Source: Hyphomicrobiales bacterium (GTDB lineage: Bacteria > Pseudomonadota > Alphaproteobacteria > Rhizobiales > Rhizobiaceae). From it: a stretch of 64,000 nucleotides of DNA. Below the pieces are notes generated by a model. It was not told where the DNA came from. It did no database searches and saw nothing but the letters and a program-made list of their open reading frames with translations. Both the position numbers and the translations under genes were made by a program. The stretch is from NCBI GenBank assembly GCA_900468285.1, contig UBTF01000013.1, positions 62,001-126,000 on the forward strand, written 5' to 3'. Of this stretch, positions 10,405 to 20,551 are shown piece after piece. The number at the start of each line of letters is the position of its first letter. Positions within the stretch are counted from its first letter, which is position 1.

Positions 10405-11934
10405 TCAGGAGAAAGACTTGGCGAAGTTTTCAAGAGCGGTCTTCAGCTTGCTCTTGGTGTCATCGCTAACAGCCTTTTCCGTGCGGATGGTGTCGAGAAT
10501 GTCCTTGCCTTCCGAACGGAGGTAGGACAGCAGACCCTGCTCGAACTTGCCGATATCGGCAACAGCAACCTTGTCGAGGTAACCGTTAACACCGGCGAAG
10601 ATCACGGCAACCTGTTCTTCCGTCTTGAGCGGAGAGAATTGCGGCTGCTTGAGCAGTTCGGTCAGACGCGCACCACGGTTCAGCAAGCGCTGGGTCGATG
10701 CATCGAGGTCGGAACCGAACTGGGCAAACGCTGCCATTTCGCGATACTGGGCAAGCTCACCCTTGATCGAACCGGCAACCTGCTTCATGGCCTTGATCTG
10801 CGCAGCAGAACCAACGCGAGACACCGACAGACCGACGTTAACAGCCGGACGGATACCCTGGTAGAACAGGTCGGTTTCAAGGAAGATCTGGCCGTCGGTG
10901 ATCGAGATCACGTTGGTCGGAATGAACGCGGAAACGTCGTTACCCTGTGTTTCGATGACAGGCAGAGCCGTCAGCGAGCCAGCGCCGTTTTCGTCGGAGA
11001 GCTTTGCAGCGCGCTCGAGAAGACGGGAATGGAGGTAGAAAACGTCACCAGGATAGGCTTCGCGGCCCGGAGGACGACGCAGAAGTAGCGACATCTGACG
11101 GTAGGCAACAGCCTGCTTGGAAAGGTCGTCGTAACCGATCAGCGCGTGCTGGCCGTTGTCACGGAAGTATTCACCCATGGCGCAACCGGCGAACGGAGCC
11201 AGATACTGCATAGGAGCAGGATCGGATGCGGTTGCGGCGACGATGATGGAGTACTGCAGAGCGCCACGCTCTTCCAGAACCTTCACGAACTGGGCAACCG
11301 TCGAACGCTTCTGACCGATGGCCACGTAGACGCAGTACAGCTTTTCGCTGTCAGGGCCATTGTCGTGAATGGCCTTCTGGTTGAGGATCGTATCGAGAAT
11401 GATGGCGGTCTTGCCGGTCTGACGGTCACCAATGACAAGCTCGCGCTGGCCACGGCCGACAGGGATAAGAGCGTCGATAGCCTTGAGGCCTGTCGACATT
11501 GGCTCATGAACCGACTTGCGCGGAATGATGCCTGGAGCCTTTACGTCAACGCGCGAACGACGCGTGGCGTTGATGGGACCCTTGCCATCGATCGGGTTGC
11601 CGAGAGCGTCGACAACACGGCCGAGAAGCTCTGGACCGACAGGAACGTCAACGATAGCGCCAGTCCGCTTGACGGTGTCGCCTTCCTTGATGTCACGGTC
11701 GGAACCGAAAATAACAACACCGACGTTGTCGTTTTCGAGGTTGAGTGCCATGCCGCGAATGCCGCCTGGGAATTCGACCATTTCACCAGCCTGAACATTG
11801 TCGAGGCCGTAAACGCGGGCGATACCGTCACCGACGGAAAGCACCTGGCCGACTTCCGAGACTTCTGCCTCGTTGCCGAAATTTTTGATCTGGTCTTTTA
11901 GAATTGCGGAAATTTCCGCGGCGCGGATATCCAT
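10405..11934 (-). CDS. atpA: ATP synthase F1 subunit alpha
   Basis: The 509-residue alpha subunit carries the non-catalytic nucleotide sites of F1. Walker A is GDRQTGKT (169-176), and the family signature [17 protein letters not shown] is present. The start ATG at 11934 overlaps the atpH stop by one base (TGATG), which suggests coupled translation of the two subunits. Confidence 0.98.
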   Translation of the reverse strand: MDIRAAEISAILKDQIKNFGNEAEVSEVGQVLSVGDGIARVYGLDNVQAGEMVEFPGGIRGMALNLENDNVGVVIFGSDRDIKEGDTVKRTGAIVDVPVGPELLGRVVDALGNPIDGKGPINATRRSRVDVKAPGIIPRKSVHEPMSTGLKAIDALIPVGRGQRELVIGDRQTGKTAIILDTILNQKAIHDNGPDSEKLYCVYVAIGQKRSTVAQFVKVLEERGALQYSIIVAATASDPAPMQYLAPFAGCAMGEYFRDNGQHALIGYDDLSKQAVAYRQMSLLLRRPPGREAYPGDVFYLHSRLLERAAKLSDENGAGSLTALPVIETQGNDVSAFIPTNVISITDGQIFLETDLFYQGIRPAVNVGLSVSRVGSAAQIKAMKQVAGSIKGELAQYREMAAFAQFGSDLDASTQRLLNRGARLTELLKQPQFSPLKTEEQVAVIFAGVNGYLDKVAVADIGKFEQGLLSYLRSEGKDILDTIRTEKAVSDDTKSKLKTALENFAKSFS

Positions 11935-12500
11935 CAGCCAACCTCTTTCAGTGCAAGCTTAAGGGTGGAAAGTTTGGTGCGAAGAGACGTATCGGTCTGG
12001 CGTGAGCCAACCTTGACGATGAGACCGCCAAGAATGGATGGATCGACGGTCAATACGACCTTCACATCCTTGCCAGTCACGCTCTTCAGCGCCGCCTTCA
12101 GTTCAGTTTCCTGCGCCTCATCCAGCGCATGTGCCGAAGTCACTTCGGCAGTAATCTCACCGCGATGAGCGGCAGCGATTTCACGATAAGCAACGATCAT
12201 GCCGGGAACGGCAAACAGACGACGATTGCCTGCGACGACCTTCAGAAAATTTGCCGCAAGACCGGAGATACCGGCCTTTGCAGAAATGGCTGAGATGGCC
12301 TTCGACTGATCTTCCGAAGAAAAGACCGGGCTCGCAACCAGACGCTTCAGGTCATCGCTGTCATCCAGCATAGCCTGAAACTTGTCGAGGTCAGCACCGA
12401 CCGCTTCAATCACACCCGCTTCCAGAGCAAGCTCGAAAAGCGACGACGCATACCTTTCCGCTACACCGGATGTTCCATGGGAGGTATCTGCCACGGGCAC
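11934..12500 (-). CDS. atpH: ATP synthase F1 subunit delta
   Basis: The delta subunit links F1 to the peripheral stalk of the membrane sector. The 188-residue protein has the family pattern [14 protein letters not shown] near the N-terminus and [20 protein letters not shown] near the C-terminus. The start is a GTG at 12500, with AGGGA upstream. It is the first gene of the atp operon, so the operon promoter should lie in the 260 bp before it. I could not settle on a promoter there. The Fo genes are elsewhere, as is usual in alphaproteobacteria. Confidence 0.95.
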   Translation of the reverse strand: MPVADTSHGTSGVAERYASSLFELALEAGVIEAVGADLDKFQAMLDDSDDLKRLVASPVFSSEDQSKAISAISAKAGISGLAANFLKVVAGNRRLFAVPGMIVAYREIAAAHRGEITAEVTSAHALDEAQETELKAALKSVTGKDVKVVLTVDPSILGGLIVKVGSRQTDTSLRTKLSTLKLALKEVG

Positions 12501-12760
12501 TTTTTCCCTGCTAATCGTCCAAGAAGGCCAAGCTGAGGACCAGCTCCACCAAATTCTTGAAATCGTTTCAATTTCCCCGAAAAAGGCCGGAATTCCCCCC
12601 TGCCTTATCTCGATTTCGCGGTCCGTCTAGCATAGGAAGCCGGGACTCGCAACACGCGTAGTAACGGAAAGTGTCGTTTGGGCAAGAGGGATGGCGTTAA
12701 ATTTTCCGACATCATGCCCTTGGGAGCGATAACTGCGGCAGAAATGTCAAAACCGCCGCC

Positions 12761-13147
12761 TCAGACCATTCCGAATACGTAGCCGAGCGGCAAGGCCGCG
12801 AGAATGGCATGAACAACCAGAAGTAGGCAATTTCGCAGTGTTGCTCCACCGTCCGACAGAATTGAGAGGACAGCACCGAAGACAGCAAGGGCGAATGAAG
12901 CCCCGAATGCGAGGTAAACCATGGGCTGGGCGAGCAGCATCGCGGTTGCGCCAAAACCGAGATAGAATGCTGCCAGGGAAGATCGAAGCAGGACGAGGCC
13001 GTCGCGGCGCTCTGCCGTGACCTGAAGGCCAAACAACCGGAAGACGAGCCCCGGTGCAAACATGATGACAAGGCCGATGACAGCGGAAAGGGCTGCGGCG
13101 AAAAAGGCGAGCTGTTCGCCGAACTCCACCGGAAAATAGAACTCCAT
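12761..13147 (-). CDS. Small four-helix membrane protein, function unknown
   Basis: A predicted inner-membrane protein of 128 residues with about four hydrophobic helices and almost no soluble part. The ATG at 13147 is preferred because GAGGG lies upstream at good spacing; a TTG twelve bases further out is less likely. It lies 66 bp after priA on the same strand and about 260 bp before atpH. The pattern is similar to small DUF4345-type proteins. It also reminds me of a Rhizobiaceae family named after locus AGROH133_08824, linked to phage infection, but that is from memory and unverified. Confidence 0.7.
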   Translation of the reverse strand: MEFYFPVEFGEQLAFFAAALSAVIGLVIMFAPGLVFRLFGLQVTAERRDGLVLLRSSLAAFYLGFGATAMLLAQPMVYLAFGASFALAVFGAVLSILSDGGATLRNCLLLVVHAILAALPLGYVFGMV

Positions 13148-13213
13148 GATGTCCCTCAAATCAATATTCTCGTGGCCGCCTTATGGCACGAAGACTGCGC
13201 CATCGAAAGAAGC

Positions 13214-15445
13214 TCAGAGAAAACTTTGTGGGTCGATATCCACCTGAACGTGGATCGATCCGCGCTCCTTCGGCCCGTTACCGAGCATGGCCCGCATGAA
13301 GGATTGCATGTCGGAATTGCGCTTGCCGTGAACGAGCAAACGAAAACGGTAGCGTCCGCGGATCAGCGCAAGCGGTGCTTCCGCCGGTCCAAGCAGCATG
13401 ATGCCGGAGGCGGGGGGTGCCGATGCACGCAAGCCGCGGGCATGGGCTTCAGCTTCGGCCCGGGTATCCGCGGAAACGATAACCGAGGCCAGACGGCCAA
13501 AGGGTGGCAGCAGCGCCTTTTCTCTCTCGATCACCTCGCGCTCATAAAATGCCGCCGCATCTCCTGAAACGATGGCCTGCATGACCGGATGCTGGGGCTG
13601 GTAAGTCTGCAGCAGCCCGTGGCTCTTGCGACCCGTGCGACCAGCGCGACCGGTCACCTGGGACAGGAGCTGGAATGTCCGTTCCGCCGCACGTGGATCA
13701 CCATTTGCAAGACCGATATCGGCATCGACAATGCCAACCAGCGTCATCAGCGGAAAATTATGGCCTTTGGCAACAAGTTGCGTGCCGATCACGATATCAG
13801 CCTCGCCTTTGACAATGGCCTCGAGTTCCAGTCTCAAGCGCTTGACGCCCATGAGATCGGACGACAGCACGATTGTCCGCGCCTCCGGGAAGTGCTTCTC
13901 GACTTCTTCTGCAATCCGCTCGACGCCCGGACCGCAAGCAGCCAGATGATCGAAAGTTCCGCATTCCGGGCAATGATCGGGCGTCGGCTGGCTGTGGCCA
14001 CACTGGTGGCACTGCAACTGGCTGCGGAAACGGTGCTCCACCAGCCAGCTTGAGCATTGCGGACACTGGAAACGGTGACCGCAAACCCTGCACAGGGTAA
14101 GCGGTGCATAGCCGCGTCTGTTCAAAAACAGCAGCGACTGCTCGCCCTTCTCCAGTGTCTTTGCAATGCCGCGGAGCAAAACAGGCGACAGGAAACCACC
14201 TCGCTCCGGCGGATGGCGACGCATATCCACAAGATGCAGATCCGGCATCGCCGCATCACCGAATCGCGTGTGCAGATGAATCGTATTATAGCGGCCGGAC
14301 GTGCCGTTGACCTGGCTTTCGACGGATGGCGTGGCTGACACCAGCACCACAGGGAAATCTGCTATACGGGCACGCACCACGGCCATGTCGCGCGCATTGT
14401 AATAGACGCGATCTTCCTGCTTGTAGGCAGGGTCATGTTCTTCATCGACAATGATAAGGCCCAGATTGTCGAACGGCAGGAACAAGGCGGAGCGCGCACC
14501 AGCCACAACCCGGACCTCTCCGGTGACCGCCTGACGCCATACCCTCTCGCGCATACGCGGGGACAGGTCCGAGTGCCATTCTGCCGGCTTGGAGCCGAAG
14601 CGATCCTGAAAGCGTTCAAGAAACGAGGCCGTCAGGGCAATTTCCGGCAACAGGATAAGGACCTGCTTTCCCTGCCGCAGGGTTTCGGCAACGGCCTCGA
14701 AATAGACCTCGGTTTTTCCAGATCCCGTCACCCCATCAATAAGGGAGACGGCGAAGCTGCCTTTTACCACGTCTTCGAGGATTTCCGATGCAGCCTGCTT
14801 TTGCGGACCTTCAAGTCGGGGTGCGGTATAGTCCGGATCAGGCTCCGCAACGACTGGCGGCTCTGGCAGGAAGACGGTTTCAAACACCCCCTGCTTCGCA
14901 AGGCCATCAATGACGCTTGCGGAAACGCCCGCCGCATTGGCAAGGCCGCTCTTGGTCCAGGCGTGCCCCTCAGCGGCAAGCTCCAGCACGCGCGCACGCG
15001 CCGGGGTCGACCGTTCCGGGCGAGCCTCTGTCAGGCGCAGGCCTTCGATCATCGGCTCGGGATCAAAGGCAGCCGGTGCGCGCAAGGCCATGCGCGCCAC
15101 CAGACCCGGTGCTGACAGGGTGTAGGCAGCGACCCAATCGATGAAACGGCGCATTTCCGTGCGCATGGGCGGGCAGTCGAAGGCTTTGGTGATCGGTCGC
15201 AATTTCTTGGGATCGACAGGCGCGCCATCGCTCTCATCCCAGACAACGCCAATGACCTGTCTGGGGCCCAGCGGCACCTGCACGATGGAACCGGGCTCGA
15301 CAATCATTCCTTCCGGCACCGCATAGCTATAGGGCCCCGGCGCGGGCAACGGCACCAGCACGGGCACAGCCGAAACAGGGTCAGAGGGAGAAGGCTTGCG
15401 TTGATCGAACAGCGCGCCAAACAGATCGGTCGAATCTTTTGCCAT
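13214..15445 (-). CDS. priA: Primosomal protein N' (replication restart helicase)
   Basis: PriA recognises stalled forks and reloads the replicative helicase. The 743-residue protein has an N-terminal DNA-binding region, a winged-helix segment, a DEAH-type helicase core with Walker A GVTGSGKT (238-245) and DEEHD, and a zinc-binding insertion of paired cysteine motifs (CRVCGHRFQCPQC, later CHQCG and CPECG). The start ATG at 15445 is followed by a Ser/Pro-rich lead. It is divergent from xerC, with 156 bp between the starts. Confidence 0.96.
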   Translation of the reverse strand: MAKDSTDLFGALFDQRKPSPSDPVSAVPVLVPLPAPGPYSYAVPEGMIVEPGSIVQVPLGPRQVIGVVWDESDGAPVDPKKLRPITKAFDCPPMRTEMRRFIDWVAAYTLSAPGLVARMALRAPAAFDPEPMIEGLRLTEARPERSTPARARVLELAAEGHAWTKSGLANAAGVSASVIDGLAKQGVFETVFLPEPPVVAEPDPDYTAPRLEGPQKQAASEILEDVVKGSFAVSLIDGVTGSGKTEVYFEAVAETLRQGKQVLILLPEIALTASFLERFQDRFGSKPAEWHSDLSPRMRERVWRQAVTGEVRVVAGARSALFLPFDNLGLIIVDEEHDPAYKQEDRVYYNARDMAVVRARIADFPVVLVSATPSVESQVNGTSGRYNTIHLHTRFGDAAMPDLHLVDMRRHPPERGGFLSPVLLRGIAKTLEKGEQSLLFLNRRGYAPLTLCRVCGHRFQCPQCSSWLVEHRFRSQLQCHQCGHSQPTPDHCPECGTFDHLAACGPGVERIAEEVEKHFPEARTIVLSSDLMGVKRLRLELEAIVKGEADIVIGTQLVAKGHNFPLMTLVGIVDADIGLANGDPRAAERTFQLLSQVTGRAGRTGRKSHGLLQTYQPQHPVMQAIVSGDAAAFYEREVIEREKALLPPFGRLASVIVSADTRAEAEAHARGLRASAPPASGIMLLGPAEAPLALIRGRYRFRLLVHGKRNSDMQSFMRAMLGNGPKERGSIHVQVDIDPQSFL

Positions 15446-15601
15446 GATGCAGGCGACAATGCCCTTTACGGATAGGAAAGGGAACCTTTAGCGCATCGCA
15501 TCCGGGATCGGAATCATTTTTGGGCGTGTCAGGCCTCTTCAACTAGGCGACATGGCCGCACATCATGAAAAGTTTAACCAAATGCTGAGGGCGGCAGCGT
15601 A

Positions 15602-16567
15602 TTGTCGTATGAAAAGACGGGAAACAGCGACTTGCAGGACATTCTGACCTTTGCCGATACTGAGCTTCTTGCCCTGCGCCAATCATGGTTGGCTTCGCTT
15701 GAGGGTGAACGGCGATTGGCCGGAAACACCGTGGAGGCCTATGAGCGCGATACGCGGCAATTCCTCATGTTCATGACAGGTCACCTCGGGCATTCCACTC
15801 GCCTGACCGATATAGGCAAGCTTCGGCCCGTCGATCTGCGCGCTTTTCTGGCGTTTCGGCGCAAGGAAGGTACCGGTGCACGCTCACTTGGGCGGCACCT
15901 CGCTGGCCTGCGTTCCTTTCTTCGTTACCTGGAAAAAAAGGGGCTGGTCAATGCGGCAGGCGCAACGGCCATGCGCTCTCCCAAACAGCCAAAGTCCCTG
16001 CCCAAACCGCTGACCGACCGGCAGGCGCTGACAATCACCACTGCCGAGGGGCAGCTTTCAGACGAACCATGGATCGCCGCACGCAATGCGGCGGTGCTCG
16101 CGCTGCTATATGGATGCGGCTTGCGCATTTCCGAAGCACTCGGTCTGACGGCATCCGACCTGACCGCCGGGACGCGAAGCCTTCGGGTCACTGGCAAGGG
16201 AAACAAGATGCGCGTCGTGCCGCTGCTTCCCGTCGTGCTGGAAGCAGTCGAGGCCTATCGCAAGCTTTGCCCGTACCATCTGGCACAAGACGAGCCGCTT
16301 TTCCTCGGTGCGCGTGGCGGGCCTCTGCAGCCGGCAATCATTCAGCGGGAAATGCAGAAGATGCGGGGCGCCTTCGGCCTGCCGGAGAATGCGACACCGC
16401 ACGCACTGCGCCATTCCTTTGCCACGCATCTTCTGGCGGGCGGCGGTGACTTGCGCACAATTCAGGAGTTGCTGGGTCATTCCAGCCTGTCGACAACGCA
16501 GATTTATACAGGCGTCGACACCGCCAGATTGCTGGAAATCTACGACAAGGCGCATCCTCGCGCCTGA
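15602..16567 (+). CDS. xerC: Tyrosine recombinase XerC
   Basis: Site-specific recombinase that, with XerD, resolves chromosome dimers at dif. The N-terminal SAM-like domain (about 25-115) is followed by the catalytic domain with all active residues visible: R175 (GCGLRISEAL), K199, H267 and R270 (HALRHSF), H293 and the nucleophile Y302. The start is uncertain: the frame opens with TTG at 15602 after GAGGG at about 9 bases, and another TTG occurs ten codons later. No ATG is near the expected N-terminus. Confidence 0.93.
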   Translation: MSYEKTGNSDLQDILTFADTELLALRQSWLASLEGERRLAGNTVEAYERDTRQFLMFMTGHLGHSTRLTDIGKLRPVDLRAFLAFRRKEGTGARSLGRHLAGLRSFLRYLEKKGLVNAAGATAMRSPKQPKSLPKPLTDRQALTITTAEGQLSDEPWIAARNAAVLALLYGCGLRISEALGLTASDLTAGTRSLRVTGKGNKMRVVPLLPVVLEAVEAYRKLCPYHLAQDEPLFLGARGGPLQPAIIQREMQKMRGAFGLPENATPHALRHSFATHLLAGGGDLRTIQELLGHSSLSTTQIYTGVDTARLLEIYDKAHPRA

Positions 16568-16694
16568 AACGAGGGATGTCATACCCAACAGGATTAAAAA
16601 GACGCAAGCGTTTACTGTTTGCTAACCAAATGCGTTAACCGTCCATGCAAATCCGCCGCCCTATAAGCAATCGCAAATGACAGGGGGTGATTCG

Positions 16695-17783
16695 ATGATT
16701 GTTATTTCCAAGCCTCAGAGCCTGACATCCTTATTGATGGGCCGCATGGGAAATGCGCTTTTGTGGCTGTTCGCCTCCATGCACCTGGCGGCGCTTGCCG
16801 TTCTGCTGGCGACCCTTCTGTCACTCACGGATGCGAATGCCGCTACGCAGGAAACAGCCTGCCCGGGGAAAAATCTGCTGGTGGACATGCAGCAGTTGGA
16901 CAAGGCAGGCTACGACGCAATTGTCGAAGAGGCTGCGAAGGTACCGAATGGTGAAGGCACCTTCTGGAAGATCGAAAAAGACGGGGTCGAGCCGTCATGG
17001 CTTCTGGGAACAATGCATCTGTCCGACCCGCGCGTGCTTGAAATGCCGCAGGGCGCGCCCGAAGCCTTCGCGAAAGCGACGACCGTCATCGTGGAATCCG
17101 ATGAGATCACCGATGAGAAGCAGGCTGCGGCAGCACTTCTCGCAAAGCCCGAACTCATGATGTTTCTCGACGGGACATCCATGACCGACATGCTGTCGAA
17201 AGAAGATGCAGCAACGCTTGAACGTGGCCTGAAGGAGCGCGGCATTCCCCTCGCCGCCGTTGCGAAGATGAAACCCTGGATCCTGTCCAGCTTCGTCGCA
17301 CTCCCGGCCTGCGAATACGCCCGCAAAGCCAGCGGTGCCAGCTTTCTGGACATGAAGCTCGCAAAAGATGCCGTCGCTCAGGGCAAGAAACTCGTGGGCC
17401 TTGAGACGCTTCTTGAGCAGATTACGGCCCTGTCGGAACTTCCAATGTCCTTCCATGTCCAGTCATTGGTCGAAATGCTTCGGCTTGGCGCGCGAATGGA
17501 TGACATGATGACGACGATGATCGATCTCTATCAGGATGGACAGGTCGGAATGATCATGCCCATGATGAAGCATCTCGATGCCAGCGAGAATTCGGATGAA
17601 GGCTATGCAGCATTCGAACAGCGCGTTATCGATGATCGCAATCACGTCATGGCCAAGGGCGCTACACCACATCTCGAAAAAGGCAATGTGTTCATGGCGG
17701 TCGGCGCCCTGCATCTTCCCGGCGAGGTGGGGGTCATCGAACTCCTGCGTAAAAGCGGCTTCACGCTGACCGCCGTTAACTAG
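16695..17783 (+). CDS. TraB/GumN family protein, exported or membrane-anchored
   Basis: A 362-residue protein of the TraB/GumN family, related to Tiki-type metal-dependent proteases; its bacterial role is not settled. A hydrophobic signal or anchor segment spans about residues 19-50 and ends near LTDANA. The mature part has the two family motifs, WLLGTMHLSDPR near the start and VGALHLPGEVGVIELL near the end. The start at 16695 is preferred because AGGGGGTG precedes it; an ATG at 16677 has no such site. It is on the same strand as xerC, 127 bp downstream. Confidence 0.85.
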   Translation: MIVISKPQSLTSLLMGRMGNALLWLFASMHLAALAVLLATLLSLTDANAATQETACPGKNLLVDMQQLDKAGYDAIVEEAAKVPNGEGTFWKIEKDGVEPSWLLGTMHLSDPRVLEMPQGAPEAFAKATTVIVESDEITDEKQAAAALLAKPELMMFLDGTSMTDMLSKEDAATLERGLKERGIPLAAVAKMKPWILSSFVALPACEYARKASGASFLDMKLAKDAVAQGKKLVGLETLLEQITALSELPMSFHVQSLVEMLRLGARMDDMMTTMIDLYQDGQVGMIMPMMKHLDASENSDEGYAAFEQRVIDDRNHVMAKGATPHLEKGNVFMAVGALHLPGEVGVIELLRKSGFTLTAVN

Positions 17784-17922
17784 TGGTAAGCCACTGTAAA
17801 TTTAGCATTTTCTTAAGTTCAAAATCGGCACCTTTGGTGCAACCATATCGCGCGCAATTCATTATTTCCTCGCATCAGGGCTGCGACAGCGGCCTGAAAA
17901 CCTGTTTTCGAGGGGAAAAGAG

Positions 17923-19914
17923 ATGGCACACGAACCAAGTGAACCGAAGCGTGTGGGTCTGACAGAGGGGGTCAACAAGCCCGTCTTCATCTGGTCAGTC
18001 GGTCTGACGCTGGTCTTCGTGATCGCTGGCGTGATTGCGCCCCAGGGTTCTGCCGCCGTCTTCAGCGCCATGCAGTCATGGATCGTGACGGAGCTTGGCT
18101 GGATCTACCTTTTGTCAGTGGCTGTCTTTCTGATCTTCATGCTTTACCTGGGCTTTTCCAGCCACGGTAGGATCAAGCTGGGGCCGAATCACTCCGAGCC
18201 GGATTACAGCTATGGTGCATGGTTCTCGATGCTCTTTGCGGCAGGCATGGGCATTGGCCTTGTCTTCTTTGGCGTGGCGGAACCGGTCAAACATTTCACG
18301 GCACCCCCGGTGGGAGATCCCGCCACCATCGATGCCGCCCGCACCGCCATGGAAATCAGCTATTTCCATTGGGGACTCCACGCTTGGGCCGTCTATGCCG
18401 TCATCGGTCTTTCACTTGCCTATTTCTCATTCCGTCACGGTCTGCCCCTAACCATGCGCTCGGCGCTCTACCCCCTGATCGGTGATCGCATTTACGGGCC
18501 AATCGGCAACGCCGTCGATATCTTCGCCGTTATCGGTACTCTCTTCGGTGTCGCGACATCGCTCGGATTGGGTGTTCTGCAGGTCAATGCAGGCTTCAAC
18601 CACGTGCTTGGCTGGCCAATTAGCTTCTGGATCCAGTTGCCGCTTATCGTCATCATTACCGGCATGGCGACCGTCTCTGTCGCAACCGGTCTCGATAAGG
18701 GCATCAAGTTCCTGTCCAATTTGAACATGATGATGGCCGTTGCCCTCATGCTGTTCGTCTTCGTCATGGGACCGACAACCTTCCTGTTGCGCGCATTCGT
18801 CCAGAATCTGGGAGCTTATCTGGACCACTTCGTCCTGCGCACTTTCTACATGTACGCCTATGCCCCCGATAAAGGCCCGAGTGACTGGCTGGGTGACTGG
18901 ACGCTGTTTTATTGGGGCTGGTGGATCGCCTGGTCGCCCTTCGTCGGCATGTTCATTGCCCGCATCTCGCGTGGACGGACGATACGTGAGTTCATTGCAG
19001 GCGTGTTGCTCGTACCCGCCGGTTTCAGCTTCGCCTGGATGACTGTCTTCGGCGACACGGCGCTTTCCATGCATCTGACAGGCGCGACGACTGCCGTTTC
19101 AGAAGCCGTGGCAAATGACGTAACCCTTGCACTGTTTGTGTTTCTTGAGCAGTTCCCGCTCGGTGTCTATGTATCGTGGTTTGCGATGGCATTGATCGTG
19201 TTCTTCTTCGTCACAGGCGCGGACTCCTCTGCACTGGTCATCGATACGCTGACATCAGGGGGGCGCGAGGATGGCCCGACGGCACGCCGTGTCTTCTGGG
19301 CGATCGTCTCTGGGATAATCGGAGCGATATTGCTGTCGACAGGCGGCTTGGATGCCTTGCAGACCGCATCCATTGCCGGTGCCCTGCCCTTCACCTTTGT
19401 CATGCTTCTGATGTGCTGGGGCCTCTGGAAGGGACTGCAGCGCGAGGGCATGCGGCAGAACGCACTGGTACAAAGCCTGAGACCACGCCAGTCGGCCAGC
19501 TGGCAGCGTCAGTTGCAGGGCATTTTGAACCATCCCGGAAAGGCAGAAACGGAGCGTTTTCTCCACGACGTCGCAACGCCTGCCCTTGAGGCCGTCGCGC
19601 TTGAGCTGGAGAAACGTGCGCTCACCTCAAAGTTCGATCATCAGGCGGACAGGCTGAAGCTGGTCGTAACACCGGGCGAGGCGGAGGAATTCATCTATGG
19701 CATCCGCATGCGCCGCTATGAAACACCTGGCTACAGCTTCTTCGAAAGCCAGTCGAACCGCAAGACCGCCGACCATTACTACCGCGCCGAAGTCTTTCTG
19801 TCGGACGGCGGGCAGGACTACGACGTCATGGGCTTCACCAAGGAGGAGTTGATCCAGGACGTCCTGCTACAATATGACAGGCACTTCCAGTACCTCCACG
19901 CCATCCGCAGCTAA
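17923..19914 (+). CDS. BCCT-family betaine/choline/carnitine transporter (BetT-like)
   Basis: A 663-residue secondary transporter, probably taking up choline, betaine or a related quaternary amine with an ion gradient, often for osmotic protection. Twelve membrane segments occupy about residues 20-500. The BCCT signature region NWTLFYWGWWIAWSPFVG is represented here as DWTLFYWGWWIAWSPFVG, followed by ISRGRTIREF. The C-terminal cytoplasmic extension of about 150 residues is long and resembles BetT-type proteins rather than short family members. GAGGGG lies just upstream of the ATG. Substrate specificity cannot be fixed from the sequence. Confidence 0.9.
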   Translation: MAHEPSEPKRVGLTEGVNKPVFIWSVGLTLVFVIAGVIAPQGSAAVFSAMQSWIVTELGWIYLLSVAVFLIFMLYLGFSSHGRIKLGPNHSEPDYSYGAWFSMLFAAGMGIGLVFFGVAEPVKHFTAPPVGDPATIDAARTAMEISYFHWGLHAWAVYAVIGLSLAYFSFRHGLPLTMRSALYPLIGDRIYGPIGNAVDIFAVIGTLFGVATSLGLGVLQVNAGFNHVLGWPISFWIQLPLIVIITGMATVSVATGLDKGIKFLSNLNMMMAVALMLFVFVMGPTTFLLRAFVQNLGAYLDHFVLRTFYMYAYAPDKGPSDWLGDWTLFYWGWWIAWSPFVGMFIARISRGRTIREFIAGVLLVPAGFSFAWMTVFGDTALSMHLTGATTAVSEAVANDVTLALFVFLEQFPLGVYVSWFAMALIVFFFVTGADSSALVIDTLTSGGREDGPTARRVFWAIVSGIIGAILLSTGGLDALQTASIAGALPFTFVMLLMCWGLWKGLQREGMRQNALVQSLRPRQSASWQRQLQGILNHPGKAETERFLHDVATPALEAVALELEKRALTSKFDHQADRLKLVVTPGEAEEFIYGIRMRRYETPGYSFFESQSNRKTADHYYRAEVFLSDGGQDYDVMGFTKEELIQDVLLQYDRHFQYLHAIRS

Positions 19915-19944
19915 AGACTGCGTCAAGGCCAAGCGGATGCATGC

Positions 19945-20438
19945 TCAGGTCACCCGCCTGATAAGGCTCGTCCGCCAGTAGAGCTGGTGGACGAGCACCG
20001 CCGCAATGTGAACGACGATCAACGCCCACAGGAGTAGTTTGAGCGGGCCGCCATGCAGATCGCCAGCCACTTCGTTGCCGAAGTAGTATTTGCCGATCCC
20101 AGCAAGCGGCATGACGGCGAAAAGCGCGTAGAACGCCCAATGCCCAATTTTGGCTGCCAATTTTGCCAGTTCGGCTCGTTGGCAGGCGCCTCGGGTACAC
20201 CTTGTACCAAGCGTAAAATCAGTCGCACGAGACAGAGCAGCAGAATGGCGATGCCGACATAGGCATGGATATTCGCCGAGGAAATGTCGGCAGCGGTCAC
20301 GGGTTCGCCCCGCCGGACCAGCCTGTTCCAGTGCTCCATGCCATCCGCAAACAGAAGATTGAAGAAGATCGCCAGCGCCATCAGCCAGTGAAGCGTCTTT
20401 TGTGGAAACGTGTAGCCAGTTCGTGACGCAGCAGCCAT
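19945..20438 (-). pseudogene. Cytochrome b561 family gene with a single-base frameshift
   Basis: A diheme membrane cytochrome of the b561 type would be made here, but the frame is broken. The N-terminal part (from ATG 20438) reads normally through three heme-region helices as far as NEPNWQ at about 20163. The C-terminal part (AAKIGHWAFYALFAVMPLAG to the end at 19945) continues in another frame. Adding one A to the AAAA run (minus strand, 20161-20164) restores WQKLAAKIGHW, exactly the family pattern, and a protein of about 164 residues. Histidines LHW, IHAY, GHW and VVH are all present. It may be a recent pseudogene, a phase-variable tract or a sequencing error in a homopolymer. Confidence 0.85.
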
Positions 20439-20474
20439 GCCCTTAACCCCTCAGAAGCGTCCAGGCATCATGAT

Positions 20475-20507
20475 AAAAGCCGCAGCTTCAATCAAGCTGC
20501 GGCTTTT
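20475..20507 (-). terminator. Terminator after lpdA
   Basis: A fourteen-base stem AAAAGCCGCAGCTT/AAGCTGCGGCTTTT with a five-base loop lies 45 bp after the lpdA stop and ends in a T run on the minus strand. It closes the long mdh-suc-lpdA gene row before the cytochrome b561 gene. Confidence 0.88.
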
Positions 20508-20551
20508 GCCTCACCAAAATATAATGATGGAGCCGCTCGCGGCCCGGCCGA

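Noticed and set aside
19835..20200. Third-frame minus-strand open frame near the cytochrome b561 gene
   Set aside because: Its product is Arg/Cys-rich and unlike any cytochrome; the two other frames joined by one base explain the region.
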